DNA of 64,000 nt. Source: Xiphophorus maculatus. Taxonomy: Eukaryota > Chordata > Actinopteri > Cyprinodontiformes > Poeciliidae. The stretch is from contig NC_036447.1 of assembly GCF_002775205.1 (NCBI RefSeq), positions 6,250,501 to 6,314,500 of the forward strand. The letters run 5' to 3'. Made by a program: the position numbers and the translations under genes. The notes under the pieces are model-generated. The model saw nothing but the letters and a program-made list of their open reading frames with translations, was not told the DNA's origin and did not search any database. Shown here one piece after another: positions 35,501 to 46,257 of this stretch (its first letter is position 1; each line of letters starts with the position of its first letter).

Positions 35501-38500
35501 TTTTCAACATAAAATGTCGCAAAAAGTTCCAGTTTTATGTACTTTTCTTGTCATGACTTGGAAACTATGAACTTTATCTTTTTAAAACATTTTTCACAAA
35601 TATCCAAATTCAATGTAAGAAAATTTATTTGTCGTCTTTTTGTAAAGTAATTATGATCTTGTTAATTTTGATACCTAAAAATTTGAAATAAAATGGTGGT
35701 TGTTTAAAAATGACAAATTTCTCAGAGTAGCTATTCAGCAAAAATTACAAGTTGTCTTTTCTCAAACCTTCATGTGAAATTAGTGGCTCTAAATGAGTCA
35801 ATTTAGCTGAACTGAGGGTAAAAATGTCTCTTTGGGCTGTAACGGTCGCAGAGTTCTGCACCAGATGAAAAAAAGTCTCACCAATGTAGTTCCTGCAGCC
35901 CCCGGCGGTGGAGCCACGGATCCAGTTCCCCTCGAAAACGTTGACCTCCCAGTGGCGTTTGGTGTCGTCATCCAGGGCGTCGGGGCTCATGTTGCAGATC
36001 TCCACCTTGTCATAGTTCCTCTTGAAGTCCTCAAACTCCATCCTGGAGTTAAAGCCACACAAATAAAACCATTTCTCTGTGGCTTCTGCATGTGGAGGAG
36101 TTTATAAAATACAACCGTAACTTCTCAGACGGGTCCGCGCTTTTGTTATTTTAATTTCTTATTAATTAAGATTGTATTATTTTGGTTGATGTTTGACATG
36201 AATACAAGGGTATGATTTAGGGGGACATATGAATTAAAAAAAATAAAAAAAGACAATAAAAGCATGTGTGTATTGAGCTGTGGAGTGAGGGAGTGAGTCT
36301 GGCTAGACATGAAGCAATGCACAAGTATAAATACATTCAAAAAATGGTATAAAATTATATTTTTTAACAGTTAAATGGAAGATGAAAGACAAACAGTAAA
36401 ATAATACGGGATATTCTTATTATGCAAATGATTCAGATAAACATATTAAAAAAAATACACATATATAGTTTAAAATTGTGTTTTTACATAAGATGCTGAT
36501 ATAATATAAACTGTGACATGTATTTTGATTTAAGCTACATTGGAGAACAGCAGTTAAAAAAGTGTAAACGTTTTTCTCCTTTTCAAACAAGAACAGCAGC
36601 TAAAATGATTATGTTGCAAAACAGTTTTTAGTGTATGTGTTGTATGTAAATATATATGTATTCTTGTTTTGTTTGTTTTTTTATTATTGATCCTTTAATT
36701 GTCATCGGATAAAATAAAAAATTAAGGCTGAGGTCTCACCAAAATTCACCGTCATCGGTTGAATTCTGCAGGATTCGTGTCTTTTCTGCTTTGTCGACAT
36801 AATCCCACTCTCTGGAACTGAAACAGACAGAAACCTGAACATTCTGACAGGAACCGGAACATTCAGACAGGAACTGGAACTTTCAGAGAGGAACCGGAAC
36901 GTTCAGACAGGAACCGGAACTTTCAGACAGGAACCGGAACATTCAGACAGGAACTGGAACATTCAGAGAGGAACCGGAACTTTCAGACAGGAACCGGAAC
37001 TTTCAGAGAAGAACCGGAACGTTCAGAGAGGAACCGGAACCGGAACTTTCAGACAGGAACCGGAACATTCAGACAGGAATCGGAACATTCAGACAGGAAT
37101 CGGAACATTCAGACAGGAATCGGAACATTCAGAGAGGAACCGGAACATTCAGAGAGGAACTGGAACATTCAGAGAGGAACCGGAATCGGAACATTCAGAG
37201 AGGAACCGGAACATTCAGAGAAGTACCGGAACATTCAGACAGGAACCGGAACATTCAGAGAGGAACCGGAACAGGAACATTCAGAGAGGAACCGGAACGT
37301 TCAGACAGGAACCGGAACATTCAGAGAGGAACCGGAACTGGAACTTTCAGAGAGGAACCGGAACATTCAGAGAGGAACCGCAACTTTCAGAGAGGAACCG
37401 GAACGTTCAGACAGGAACCGGAACATTCAGAGAGGAACCGGAACATTCAGAGAAGTACCGGAACATTCAGACAGGAACCGGAACATTCAGAGAGGAACCG
37501 GAACAGGAACATTCAGAGAGGAACCGGAACGTTCAGACAGGAACCGGAACATTCAGAGAGGAACCGGAACTGGAACTTTCAGAGAGGAACCGGAACATTC
37601 AGAGAGGAACCGCAACTTTCAGAGAGGAACCGGAACGTTCAGACAGGAACCGGAAAGTTCAGACAGGAACCGGAACATTTTAATATGCAGAAATGTAATT
37701 CAGCTTTTAAGTCTTAACTGTACAATACGATTGATTCTGCTGATTCATGTGATTTATGGAAAGATGAGGAAAATTTGTGTGAATAAAAGGTTAAAACTGT
37801 GGAACATTTTTCTAAACTGCTTTACATGTCATAAGAATGTTAGTCTTTTATTCTGAAAGTCAGAACAGGTCAGTCTTTTCCTCTTACTTGTCACTCCAGC
37901 GGCCGTTCCACTCGACTTGACCCCAGGGGTTTCTGATTCGAATCAACTTCACTGTCTGGCCTCGGAAATGCACCTGAAAAGCAAAATAAGATTTTAGTTA
38001 TGATTTCCCCCGGCTTAGCTTTACATAGTCTAACCAGCAGTATGACAATTTAAAGGTAGATTTCTCTTTGAAAAGTTCGGTTCAGATAATGACAGAATGA
38101 AGATTGTTATAAATTTAAAGCTGTTTAATGTATTTTATTAGTAACTGGCATCACTGGAACATAAAAACAATCAGAGTTTCTTTACAACATGAACTGAAGT
38201 TGATTAAAGTCCAAACGTTTTGTGAACTGATGTCAACAAGGCAGGTGGAGGTGAAAAGTACTGTTACGTTATTTTATACGTCAATTTTGATTAATTAATT
38301 ACATTAACATTTTAAAAACATTAATAGCACTGGAACCTTTATAGTTGTGTGTTTCTGGTACGCCTGTAAATCTGTTGCACACCTCAAACAGGGATGGGCG
38401 ACAACGCTGCTTCTCTTGACCCACTGGGTGTTAAGTTCTGCTTACAAAACTGATGGGATGCTAGAAAATACTATTGCTGTGTTCAAGTTGTGCTAACAGG

Positions 38501-41500
38501 AGTCAGTTAAGCTACTCAAGCCTAAAATAGCATCTCAAAGCTAAGCATGTAGCCGCAGGACAGACGTCCCAAACGCTAATGTCAGTGTCAATAATCATTT
38601 CTTAAAAAGCTTATTTTCTAAGAAGTTACATGAATGATCAGTGGTTCTTGAAATAATGGAAAGCTGAAGGGGTATAATAGCGATTTGCATCAATCTGATG
38701 GCTGAATAACCTAAATAATAGATTAAAAACAATAAATATCTTTGTTTTTTAGCTCAGATGTGTATTTATTCAATAATTTAGCAGAAGATAGACTTCAATA
38801 TGTCAAGGAACACATATATAGAAAAACATAATATGACACAAGAAGAAGAATCATTCAGTTTAGTTGTTATTCTTGTAAATGCCTTTTGAAATTCATTCTT
38901 CTGATGTATCTAATATGTATTTTTTGGTAAGCATTAATGTCGACATACTCAAAGAATTTGTATAAACCTTTGGCAGTATGAATATCTTCAATTGGATGTC
39001 TAGTTTGATAATCATGTACATTAGTACTAAAAAACAATTTAGAATATAATCTGGTGAGTAGTCTTACCTCTTCCAGGCCGGTAATGGAGTATGCGTGACC
39101 TTTCACAAGGCCTGTGCTGGTCCTGGCTTCAGACTCTGCTGAGCTGGTGATCTGGACAAAAAAATACAAATACAAATCAAAGAATCCAGACAGGTTTGAG
39201 CCAGAAAGCTGAGTTGAAGGGCTTCGTCGTCATAAAAGACATTCATTAAACACATAAGAGCCGTGTTTTGATTATGTATTCTTACATCAATGGAGCATCC
39301 CATCATGGATCCTCTGTCCAAGGCCTTCTTCATGATTGTGAACAGGTCATCTGGAGCGCTCTTGGTTTCATACATCTCTCCAACTCCACCAGTGAAGTCC
39401 TCCATGGCCTCCATGGTGCTGCCGCCTTTCAGGGACTCGTAGCTGCCGTGAACTCTTAACATAAACCAAAAAGAAAACTGAATTAAGAAATGAAACTCAT
39501 TACTGCTGCAGCTTTATTCCAGTCAGTAGCTGCGTTTTCATTACAAATGTGCGTAAATCTTTGTCGCCATTCTGCTAATGTCGAAAAGAAAAACACAATT
39601 TCGCAATCGCGGTGTTTCCGATAAATAGGAAATTAAATTAAAATCACATGTAAATAAGATTATTCACGCAATAAGTTTTAAAAGTCATGACAGCGACTGA
39701 CGCAAACATTGACATGAGATTTATTCATAGTTCAGCCGTGGCGCTAGCACATGGGTAGCATAATCTATCAGCCAATCAGAAGAGACGTTGGCGTCTTATT
39801 CAGGCGCTCTAGCGTCAACGTATGAGGCTTTTAGGCGGGATTGTAGTCGGTAAATTTACGAAAGAGATGTGAATTAAACACAACTTTTGATGAACAGTGC
39901 AATGCTGTGACAACTCTGGTGGAGCTCGCCGCACATTGTCCGAAACAACAACAAAAACATAATTCTCCTACTACTTCCTGTTGTCTTCTTTGCGGGTTTC
40001 CGCCAGTAGTTGACCACGTGACTCGCGTGACGCGGGGAAACAAAAGTGTTTCCATACGACTGAAAAACCGCTTCATCCCAACGAAAAAAACGTCTTGTCG
40101 ACAAAACGTCAGTTTTATTTTCGGAATTCGCGAGTTTATTTCTGTTCTTTTAATTTGCGCATTTCTGTGACGAGTGGAAACGCAGCTAGTGACGTCGGCT
40201 TTCGGCGCTGTTTACTTGGCGTAGGCTTTCTCCAGCAAGGCGCTCCAGAACTCGTCGCTGGAGGCGGAGTGAAGCATGATGAGCCGGTTTCTCACCGTCG
40301 GCAGCCGGTCGTCCACCACCACGTCCAGCCATTTGTTATGTTGCCAGAACTAATAAAACCGGAACACATCACAAAATAATTAAATCTGGTCTCGCTTCAT
40401 TGTAGAAACACTGTAAATATACTTATGTATAAAATAATTATTTTCCCTTTGGGCTCTACCCATTGAAACACTGAACAAACGCTTAGAACTAATAAATGTG
40501 TTGGGGTGCCAAGGCTTTCTCCAGCTGGACAAAAACTAAACTTAAGCTATTATCTGTGACGATAGTCAGGGCGCAGCTCCTGTTATTACAGTTAGAACAG
40601 GGATGTCAAAAGTGAGGCCCGAGGGCCACATGTGGTCCTTGGACTGATTTTGTGCAGCCCCCATCTACAATTCAAAAATGATACAAATTTGGCCCGTAGA
40701 TTCAGATGGATACTTTCAATTTGTAATCAGGGTCAAGTTGTTACCAACATAATTTTCTTATACAAAAATATAAAGTTCAACATAAAATATTTGTGTTTTT
40801 ATCACCAAGTTTTAACAAAAGGTAAAACCAAGAGATTTTTACTGAAAAACCAACTTCGCTGCACCCCAATCAACTTTTATTTTTTCTTAAACTTGGCTAA
40901 ATATAGCAAAAGATTTGAAATAAAGTGACTCCAAATTCTGTTTTTATTACTGAAAATACAGGTATTGGTCCGAGCCCACAAGAAACTGAAAAATAAATGT
41001 CTATTTTACTAGGAAATGTAATCCTTTTCTTCTATCTATAGTGGCTCTATAGATAGAGCTGTAAAAATTCCTTTCAAGTTTTGGATCTACAGAAAATATC
41101 AGGTTACTTTATTTGATTGAGAAACTTCAGGGCCCAAATCTAGTGATGGACTCTGACTTGAACATTGAGACCCACATAAAGACAGTTTCAAAGTCAGCCT
41201 TTTATCACCTGAAGAATATTGAGTTCCTTGAAATCAAGACTAAAACCCCACCTGTTCAGAGTTGCTTTTAACTACTAGTAAGTGGAACATTGATCATCAT
41301 ATTTGTGTATTGGCTAAATGGCTTATAGGAGGATAAATTCAAAGTTAATGCATAAATTAAACTGTTCTCATTCATTGTTTCCCCTGAAGCTTGTTTAGTT
41401 TGACATTTGAATTTTGTAAAAGTATCATGGCATTTGAAACACAGATAAAAATCCGTCTCCCCTCTCAGGAGTCAAACAGTTGTGTACCTGGAAGTGAAAG

Positions 41501-44311
41501 ATGCCGGCGTATCCACGGTCAAAGTCTTGATCATGGGGAACAACTCGAGCCAGAGCTTCTTTCTTGATAGTTAATGAGGCGATGGCTGCTAGGAGCCAAC
41601 AGTCCCCTACAGCAACAAAACAATATGTACCAAGGATGAGCAAATGCAAAATATGGCTGTGAAACAATGTTCACACAGCAGGTCTTAAGGGTCAACTCTA
41701 TGATGGAGTATTAAAGCCATTTAAGACAGGAAAAAAAGAGGAAAAAATTAATCTCAGAAATTTGAGAAAAATTAGGAAATATCGAGTCTGAAAGGTTGAA
41801 AATTTGCCAGAAAAGTTTCAGAAATTTTCTAGAAAAAAAGCTTGAACATTTCTGAGTTTCAATAGTCAAACATTTTTGACATTTACAAATGTTCAAGTTT
41901 AAAAAGTTTCTTTTTAGAAAATTTATGAGATTGATAATATCAAAAGGTTTTTGTTTTTTCTAGCAATTTTTTTACTTTTGGAGTTCAGAAATATTTTTGT
42001 TTTTTTTCTAGAAAATTTCTGTGTTTTTAGCAAAAATTTACTCCTCCCTGTTTATCTACAATGGCCCTCGGAGTCGTACAATTCCAATTTTTGGATGAAA
42101 TCCGATGTTTTTGTGTGGTCGTTCATACTGCTAATTAAACTCCAATAAGGTTTCTGTGTGAACCGTTTATGGCCTTAAAGCGAACCGCGTGGCAGAAGAG
42201 GAACGTTGACGTCACTCACCCAGCGCATTGTTTACGGAAGTAACAAGCGACATTCACACCGTACGTCTCGATGCTAAATCCATATTTTCGCTGAAATCAG
42301 ATATGTTTTCGTTCATACTACCAACCGCAATGAGACCTGCGTGTGAACGGTTTACGTCCCCAAGGCGATCCGCATGCGCAGACGAAGAACGTTTACGTCA
42401 CACAGCAGCGCTCTGTTTACGGAAGTAATAGTGGATGGAGCCGTTTAGGGATTGATTTTTAAAATTTCTTAGCAATGAGAGCCGACAGTAAAATCAAAAA
42501 ATATGAAAACAGGAAGGAGGCTAATAGAAAAGAACCACAAGTACTAGTGATGGTCTTTTGTGGCGCACTGACTCTTCGAAAACAATTGGATATCCGAATC
42601 GGCGCCACAAATCGGATTTTTTAGGAGGGGTGACACGATAAGATTGCGGTGAAAACGCCGGATACAAATCGCGTTTGCCTGCTGTGGGAACGTAGCCAGA
42701 GATAGATAACAGAACCACCCACCGAGCTGGCCTTGGCAAATATCGGTCCTGTCCGCACCACCGACGATGAACTTTGGGTTTTGACATATCTCCTGGAGAA
42801 GTGACAGGAAAAAAAAAACAAGAAAGGAAACAGGTTGGTTGATTTTTAAAGGCCACACCAGGTGCATTCCTGATAGGCGTGTTCACATTCCAACCATATC
42901 AATCAGTCTGAAATCCCAGTCAGTCACTAACAGAAAATACACACACACGCACACACACACGCACACGCACACACACACACACACACACACACCATGATGG
43001 CAGCTGAAGCATTTACCCCAAAGAAACGCCCTGAGGAAAAATGCACAGCGATTGTAACAAAGTAGAGGGGGGAGTTTGTTTGTTTGTTTGTTTGTTTTTT
43101 TCACTAGATGTGATATAAAGGTGGAGTAAAAATGGGTTAATGGGTAAACAAAGAGATAAAGACACAAACCTGCAAACCAGCTACTGACATTTTTACTACA
43201 GATACTTTAAACGTGGATATTATCTACTCCATTTACGAAAAGTTTCAGTCAGATCAGGTTTGTTTACTGAGAGTACAAACTAGGACTGTAATGATTAATC
43301 GCAATTAATCAATTATTGAAATAATATGTATATCTCTGCATTTTAAATGAAAGCATATTTGTCTAAAATTGGCATACTTTTAGCTTCATCTGGATCAAAT
43401 ACACTAAAGTACTAATATGGTATTGCAATTTAGGCAATAAAATGTTTGCTTTCTTATTTTAAAAAAAATTGAATTATTTATTTTCATGTTTGTATGTTTC
43501 GCTAATATTGCATAAGAAGGCTTATGTGGTTAAATGAAAAATCTGTAGAATGTGGCGATTTATTTTTATCCGATTAATCGATTAGTTGTTAGATTAATCT
43601 AAAAATAATTGTTAGTGGCAGGCCTAGTGCAAACACACAACACATAAAAAGTTCATCGCATTAAACTTTCCCTTCATTTCCTTCTTCCACTTTGCTCACA
43701 CTGCAAAAACACAAAATCATACCAAGTATTTTTATCTAGTTTATAGTGCAAATATGTAAGAACTCTTTAAATATGACAAAAAGTAACTTACAAGTAACTT
43801 TTCAGGAGAAAGTACTAGTTCCATTGGCAGATTACTTCACTTATAAGTAGTACTTTTTCAGCAATGTTTAGGAATTAGCTCCTATATCTTGCAAATTAGT
43901 TTTCTCTCATTTCAAGTGTACTAATATATTTGTGCTAGAAACTAGACCAATATTACTTTATTAACTTTTTGTGTTTTTGCTCTGTAGCTTTCATGTACTG
44001 ATATAATAAGTAAATATATTTCCTTTCAACAGATTCCAGCATCACCTAGACTTTTTTTGGCGTCCCAAACATCAACCAGCTCTGACGTTTCCAAGCCTAC
44101 ATACCTTCGGCCTCTTCCATTCGATCTGGACAGGAACGCTCTGGCTGAAGAAGAGCGAGGCATCAGCTGCGGGGAAGTCCGGGTCCTCGAACAGAACCCC
44201 CTTCTGGAGACACTCCTGCCTGAGCTGCTCAAACGACTTCCCGTCCCACTGACTGCTCACCACCTGGTTGGAGTCCGAGTTCTTGCCGGACAGAGTGGAC
44301 TGCACAGGCAT
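26546..44311 (-). CDS. capn9: Calpain-9, complete, 20 coding exons
   Basis: Minus-strand exons: 44311-44105, 42792-42723, 41606-41488, 40349-40216, 39454-39286, 39151-39068, 37973-37888, 36817-36740, 36042-35882, 34890-34733, 33308-33100, 33008-32972, 32266-32186, 32104-32047, 30516-30452, 29803-29735, 29632-29554, 27536-27420, 26727-26669, 26572-26546. They join in frame to 688 residues; human CAPN9 has 690. The triad is intact: Cys95 in GDCWLL, His252 in KGHAYS, Asn276 in RNPWG. A C2-like domain follows ([14 protein letters not shown]), then a penta-EF-hand domain with a clear loop [12 protein letters not shown]. The head [12 protein letters not shown] and the tail FLLLSMNV resemble CAPN9 more than CAPN1/2/8, and the taf5l-nup133 neighbourhood agrees. 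CAPN9 is a calcium-activated cytosolic Cys protease of digestive epithelium. Introns hold many transposons and a minisatellite. Confidence 0.88.
28308..28880 (-). mobile_element. LTR-like segment (possible solo LTR)
   Basis: The plus-strand segment begins TGTTCTGTTC and ends near 'attctaca', giving TG...CA borders. On the minus strand it holds a G/C-mixed U3-like part, an AATAAA at 28411-28406 and a short tail, the usual order in an LTR. No internal gag or pol frame is near. I could not define a target duplication, so the borders are uncertain. It lies in a capn9 intron. Confidence 0.35.
31024..31376. mobile_element. Long hairpin MITE in capn9 intron
   Basis: It begins 'cactgtaaaaactacaaaat' and ends 'aatttgtaattttgcagg', with the arms 'acaagagcttgttttaagta' and 'acttatttaaaacaagctcc'-type words inverted about a centre near 31200. 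Same family as 13117-13447. Confidence 0.65.
31392..31951. mobile_element. One half and one whole hairpin MITE, tandem
   Basis: 31392-31555 is a left arm only ('cactgcaaaaacacaacatc' to 'gagcttgttttaaataaata'). 31560-31951 is a whole copy, beginning 'cactgcaaaaaaccaaaacc' and ending 'tttgtgtttttgtagtgta'. With 31024-31376 this makes three family members in under 1 kb. Confidence 0.65.
32331..32951. mobile_element. hAT-like non-autonomous element with 8-base target duplication
   Basis: The ends CAGAGGTGGGTAG and CTACCCAGCTCTG are inverted copies (12 of 13 bases). Flanks ATTATGAG (32323-32330) and ATTATCAG (32952-32959) are an 8-base duplication with one mismatch, as hAT elements make. The interior holds the ACTCAAGTA-type words. 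No transposase is present. The element fills almost all of the capn9 intron between coding exons 32972 and 32266. Confidence 0.8.
35017..35368. mobile_element. Long hairpin MITE in capn9 intron
   Basis: A whole copy from 'actgcaaaaacacaaaactt' to 'ttttatgttttttgcagtg'. The arms 'aagatataggagcttgttt' and 'aagaagctcctatatgtgg' are inverted about a centre near 35165. Confidence 0.7.
36822..37679. repeat. 20-base minisatellite with 232-base higher-order period
   Basis: About 43 copies of a unit like GGAACCGGAACATTCAGACA, alternating 'cagacagg' and 'cagagagg' forms, with occasional extra GGAACN blocks. Marker variants recur 232 bases apart: AAGTACCGG at 37221 and 37453, and CCGCAAC at 37378 and 37610, so a block of about 11 units was duplicated. 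The array begins about four bases from a capn9 3' splice site at 36818. Confidence 0.9.
39527..40188. mobile_element. DNA element with TAGCTGCGTTT inverted ends
   Basis: The left end TAGCTGCGTTTTCATTAC and right end GAGTGGAAACGCAGCTA are inverted copies. The interior is related to 61850-62220 (shared words 'aatttcgcaatcgcggtgtt' and 'caatttctcgattgcagtgt'). No transposase and no clear target duplication were seen. It sits in the capn9 intron between coding exons 40216 and 39454. Confidence 0.6.
40598..41125. mobile_element. Partial hAT-like element
   Basis: It starts CAGGGATGTCAAAAGTGAGG, close to the start of the element at 63201, and continues with the shared phrases 'gtccttggactgattttgtg' and 'tttgtgtttttatcaccaag'. 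Its right end is lost. It lies in a capn9 intron. Confidence 0.6.
41130..41290 (+). mobile_element. L2-type LINE fragment
   Basis: The plus strand encodes [20 protein letters not shown] and LKNI, as in L2 reverse transcriptase, then after a deletion the words of the protein's tail ([11 protein letters not shown] in a shifted frame). It is a dead fragment in a capn9 intron. Confidence 0.6.
41735..42030. repeat. Degenerate TTTCTAGAAA array
   Basis: Repeated 'aaattttctagaaaaaa', 'cagaaatttgagaaaaatt' and 'tttctgagtttcaatagtc' words. Same family as 835-1140, in the capn9 intron before coding exon 41606. Confidence 0.55.
42085..42430. repeat. CpG-rich tandem pair carrying CRE and NRF1-like words
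   Basis: Two related units of about 190 bases follow each other. Both run from a 'gttcatact' word through 'gtgtgaac.gttta' to 'tgtttacggaagtaa' (ending near 42241 and 42429). Unit 1 holds the perfect CRE TGACGTCA at 42207-42214. Unit 2 holds GCATGCGCAGAC near 42372 and TTTACGTCA. They look repeat-derived but carry several promoter-type sites inside capn9 intron 2. Confidence 0.5.
42940..42993. repeat. (CA)n microsatellite
   Basis: An ACACAC tract with a few CGC interruptions in its first half and a pure run in its second. Confidence 0.95.
43281..43626. mobile_element. hAT-type MITE with 8-base target duplication
   Basis: The ends TAGGACTGTAATGATTAATC and 'gttagtggcaggccta' are inverted and related. 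Flanks GTACAAAC (43273-43280) and GTGCAAAC (43627-43634) match at seven of eight bases. It is 346 bases with no coding capacity, in capn9 intron 1. Confidence 0.7.
43699..43986. mobile_element. Hairpin MITE, internally shortened
   Basis: From 'cactgcaaaaacacaaaatc' to 'tttgtgtttttgctctgtag', with an internal gap relative to full copies. It ends about 120 bases before the capn9 exon 1 donor. Confidence 0.6.
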
Positions 44312-44666
44312 TCTCTTCTTCGGCGCGCGGAGGAGGAAGAGGAGAAGAAGGTGTGAGGTGAGCTGCACCTGACAGAGTGGTGGATGTAGGGAAGAGTGTC
44401 GGCTGGGTAGGGCTGGTTGGTGGACACACCTCAGGCAGACAGAAACTGGTTTGTCCTCCAGGTAGAGAGCCACTCCCTTTCTGTCAGTCTCACTGGGCTT
44501 GGCCTGCAGGAGGATTCACGCGTGTTGACAAGACAACAGGAACGTTCACAAAAACATTGTTAAAGAAATCAACTAAAGTGTTTCCACTGTCTTTGAACTA
44601 CACTTTCCATGAAATCTATTCATGATGTACTAAAAGTAGATCCACATGAAGTTCTATTGGAAAGTA

Positions 44667-45260
44667 ACTGCAAAAGCAGAAAATATATTACCAAGTAGTT
44701 TGTTTTGTTTCTAGAGCAAATATTTTAGTACATTTGAAATAAGACAAAACTGACTTAAAAGTAACGTTTCAGCAAGATATAATGGCATGTTTAAAGTAAA
44801 TAATTCTCTATTATTGATGAAAAAATACTAGTTCGATGTGCAGATCGTTTCACTTACAACATGAAAAATCTCTTATTTCTTTAAATAATTTGCCAGTGGA
44901 GCTGGCACTTTTTTTTTTTATCAGTATTAAAAATAGTTACTTAAAACAAGCTCCTATATCTTGCAGAAAAGTTACTTGTAAGTTAATTTTGTCTTATTTC
45001 AACTGTAGTAAGATATTCTAAAAAAAATACACCAAAAGTTCTTGGCAAGACTTTATTTTTTTGCAATATTGTTTTAAGTTACATAATCTGCCAGTGGAGC
45101 TAGTATTTATTCATCAACATTAAGGAATTATTTGCTTAAAACAAACTCAAATATCTTGCTGAAAAGTTACTTGTCAGTTCGTTTGTTGTATTTAGACATT
45201 TGCAGTAGAAACTAGATGAAAACAATTTGGCAAGATTTTGTGTTTTTGCAATGTAAGCGA
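44667..45260. mobile_element. Hairpin MITE, one whole copy plus one right half
   Basis: A whole copy covers 44667-45066 ('aactgcaaaagcagaaaata' to 'tttatttttttgcaat'). It is followed directly by a right arm at 45070-45260 ('ataatctgccagtggagct' to 'tttgtgtttttgcaatgta'). The pair lies just upstream of capn9. Confidence 0.65.
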
Positions 45261-46219
45261 TATAAATGAAAGAAATGAAGGGAAAATGTAGTTTTATTAA
45301 CTTTTTATATGTTGTATGTTTGTACTAGGGCTGCAACAGACAATTCTAGTAAATGTTGTGTTTTTGCAGTAAACTAACTTTAATCTGCAGTATATTAGGA
45401 AATTCCTGGTTTAGTGAAACACATTGAGATTACCAACCTCTAGATAAACTCAAGCCAAAGTAAGACAAGTTGACGTGGAAACAATAAAACAAACTCCACT
45501 TCCTGTATAAAACACAACTTCTACGTTGCCTTTAAGACCAGAAAGATCCATGTATCATGAGATGCAAAGTTCTGGGCACATTACAGATGATCTTTCATGA
45601 ATTATGTATTTTACTGTATGCAGGATTTGTGAAAGAAATCTTAAAATCAGATCTACAAGCCAAAGAGCGATTGTAAGACTTGTTAAGCAACTTCAAAGAT
45701 CCGGACCAGCTGGATAGTTGACAGTATGTGTGCATGCTTACGCACTCACTCACATTGTTTTGTCCGGCTCTGCAAGGTGTGAACCAGAATCGAGCTTCGA
45801 CAAGCAAGGGGAAGTGAATGTTCACCTTGATAGCAGGAAACAATCACAAAACATGTGGATTTATTTATTTTTATTATTATTTTTACTGCAGAAGGCAGAC
45901 ATACTGTAGTTTGAAGATATTCTGACTACATTTTCTTGAGTAATTAAAAAAAAAAAGTACTTTTTACTCTTACTTGAGTAATATTCTTATTAGGTATTGC
46001 TACTCTTGAGTAAAATTCCTGGATACTCTACCCACTGTGAGAAACTTCATAGAATGAAGAGCAAGTTTGTTTTAATCAGAAAAGCACCAGACAAACATCT
46101 TACAGTTTATGACAAAGTGAGACCTCTTGTCTCTACACAATCTTTGTTACTCTATTGTTATTTTCTATCTGCTGAGCTCCTGGAGCCACTTGGAAATCAA
46201 GAAGATGCAGCAAACACTG

Positions 46220-46257
<38 letters not shown>

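Noticed and set aside
36822-37679. CRISPR-like array of short repeats
   Set aside because: The 20-base units are directly abutting with no unique spacers, and the host is eukaryotic. It is a minisatellite.
41100-41330. A capn9-associated novel exon
   Set aside because: The plausible protein words are LINE L2 reverse transcriptase on the opposite strand to capn9.
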